From NCBI GenBank assembly GCA_026986885.1, contig JALSNT010000047.1:1-5227 (forward strand): a stretch of DNA of 5,227 bases, given 5' to 3'. Shown in pieces: positions 4,948-5,227 of the stretch. The notes under the pieces are model-generated. The model was given only the letters and a program-made list of their open reading frames with translations, was not told the DNA's origin and made no database searches. Made by a program: the position numbers and the translations under genes. The stretch's first letter is position 1. Each line of letters begins with the position of its first letter. Source of the DNA: Desulfobulbaceae bacterium. GTDB taxonomy: Bacteria > Desulfobacterota > Desulfobulbia > Desulfobulbales > Desulfobulbaceae.

Positions 4948-5227
4948 TTGAAAACAACCTCTGCCCTTAATACTCACACTGCACAGGATCTGGCTTTTGA
5001 CGACAACAATGTCGTCCGGATGTTGTACGGCGACTTGAACAAAAATTTACGCACGGTTGAGCAAGCTGCCGGGGTAACGGTATCCGTTCGTGGCAGCCAC
5101 TTACAGGTATGCGGACCCGAACACAGTGTAAAGCTGGCAGTTTCCACCCTGATTCAGCTTTACGAGCTCATTGAGAAGGGCTATCCCGTCTTTGCCGGGG
5201 ACATCACTTTCGGCATTAAAATTCTGG
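4948..5227 (+). CDS. phoH: PhoH-family protein (N-terminal part, runs off the window)
   Basis: Ninety-three codons are visible. The segment from LAFDDNNVVRMLYGDLNKNL through GVTVSVRGSHLQVCG to LIQLYELIEKGYPVFAGDI matches the N-terminal, KH-like region of PhoH/YbeZ proteins, which precedes a P-loop ATPase domain. That ATPase lies beyond the window, so Walker motifs cannot be checked. PhoH proteins are cytoplasmic ATPases linked to RNA metabolism and often neighbour ybeY. The start is taken as TTG 4948; an in-frame TAA lies upstream at 4921, and the next ATG at 5020 would remove the start of the conserved domain. No good Shine-Dalgarno precedes the TTG. It starts 7 bases after the selenoprotein stop, so it is probably co-transcribed and translationally coupled. 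Confidence 0.85.
   Translation, partial: MKTTSALNTHTAQDLAFDDNNVVRMLYGDLNKNLRTVEQAAGVTVSVRGSHLQVCGPEHSVKLAVSTLIQLYELIEKGYPVFAGDITFGIKIL

Overview
The window looks like a chromosomal segment of an anaerobic Gram-negative bacterium, most likely a Desulfobacterota (former Deltaproteobacteria) relative. This is inferred from the flavour of the ClpP, trigger factor and PhoH sequences, the gene order tRNA-Leu / tig / clpP / clpX, an FNR-type site, and apparent selenocysteine use. No database search was possible, so the lineage is a judgement.

Left half (1-3322, minus strand): a protein quality-control cluster. In transcription order it holds tRNA-Leu(UAG), tig (trigger factor, ribosome-bound chaperone), a 350-bp AT-rich gap with a degenerate repeat and a 16-codon leader ORF, clpP (protease) and clpX (unfoldase, cut by the window edge). 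The stop of clpP overlaps the start of clpX. The tRNA has a good sigma-70-type promoter just upstream. Trigger factor handles nascent chains and ClpXP degrades tagged or misfolded ones.

Centre (3323-4082): about 760 bp without a convincing protein gene. It contains several inverted repeats and one clear mobile remnant: a 154-bp non-autonomous element (3865-4018) with GTAA-type ends and a perfect 8-bp target duplication (AGCTTAAC), as expected for the IS66 family. It landed just upstream of the next gene. A perfect FNR-type palindrome (TTGAT-N4-ATCAA) lies between the element and that gene.

Right part (4083-5227, plus strand): the main discovery is a secreted DsbA-like thioredoxin-fold protein whose first active-site cysteine is encoded by an in-frame TGA (FSDFQ-U-PYC). 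The reading frame stays open for 143 further codons before its TAA stop, and a hairpin with an AGGU loop lies at a distance fitting bacterial SECIS elements. Simple ORF calling breaks it into two fragments. I read it as one 285-residue selenoprotein with a propeller-like N-terminal segment. Seven bases after its stop begins a phoH-family gene, which runs off the window.
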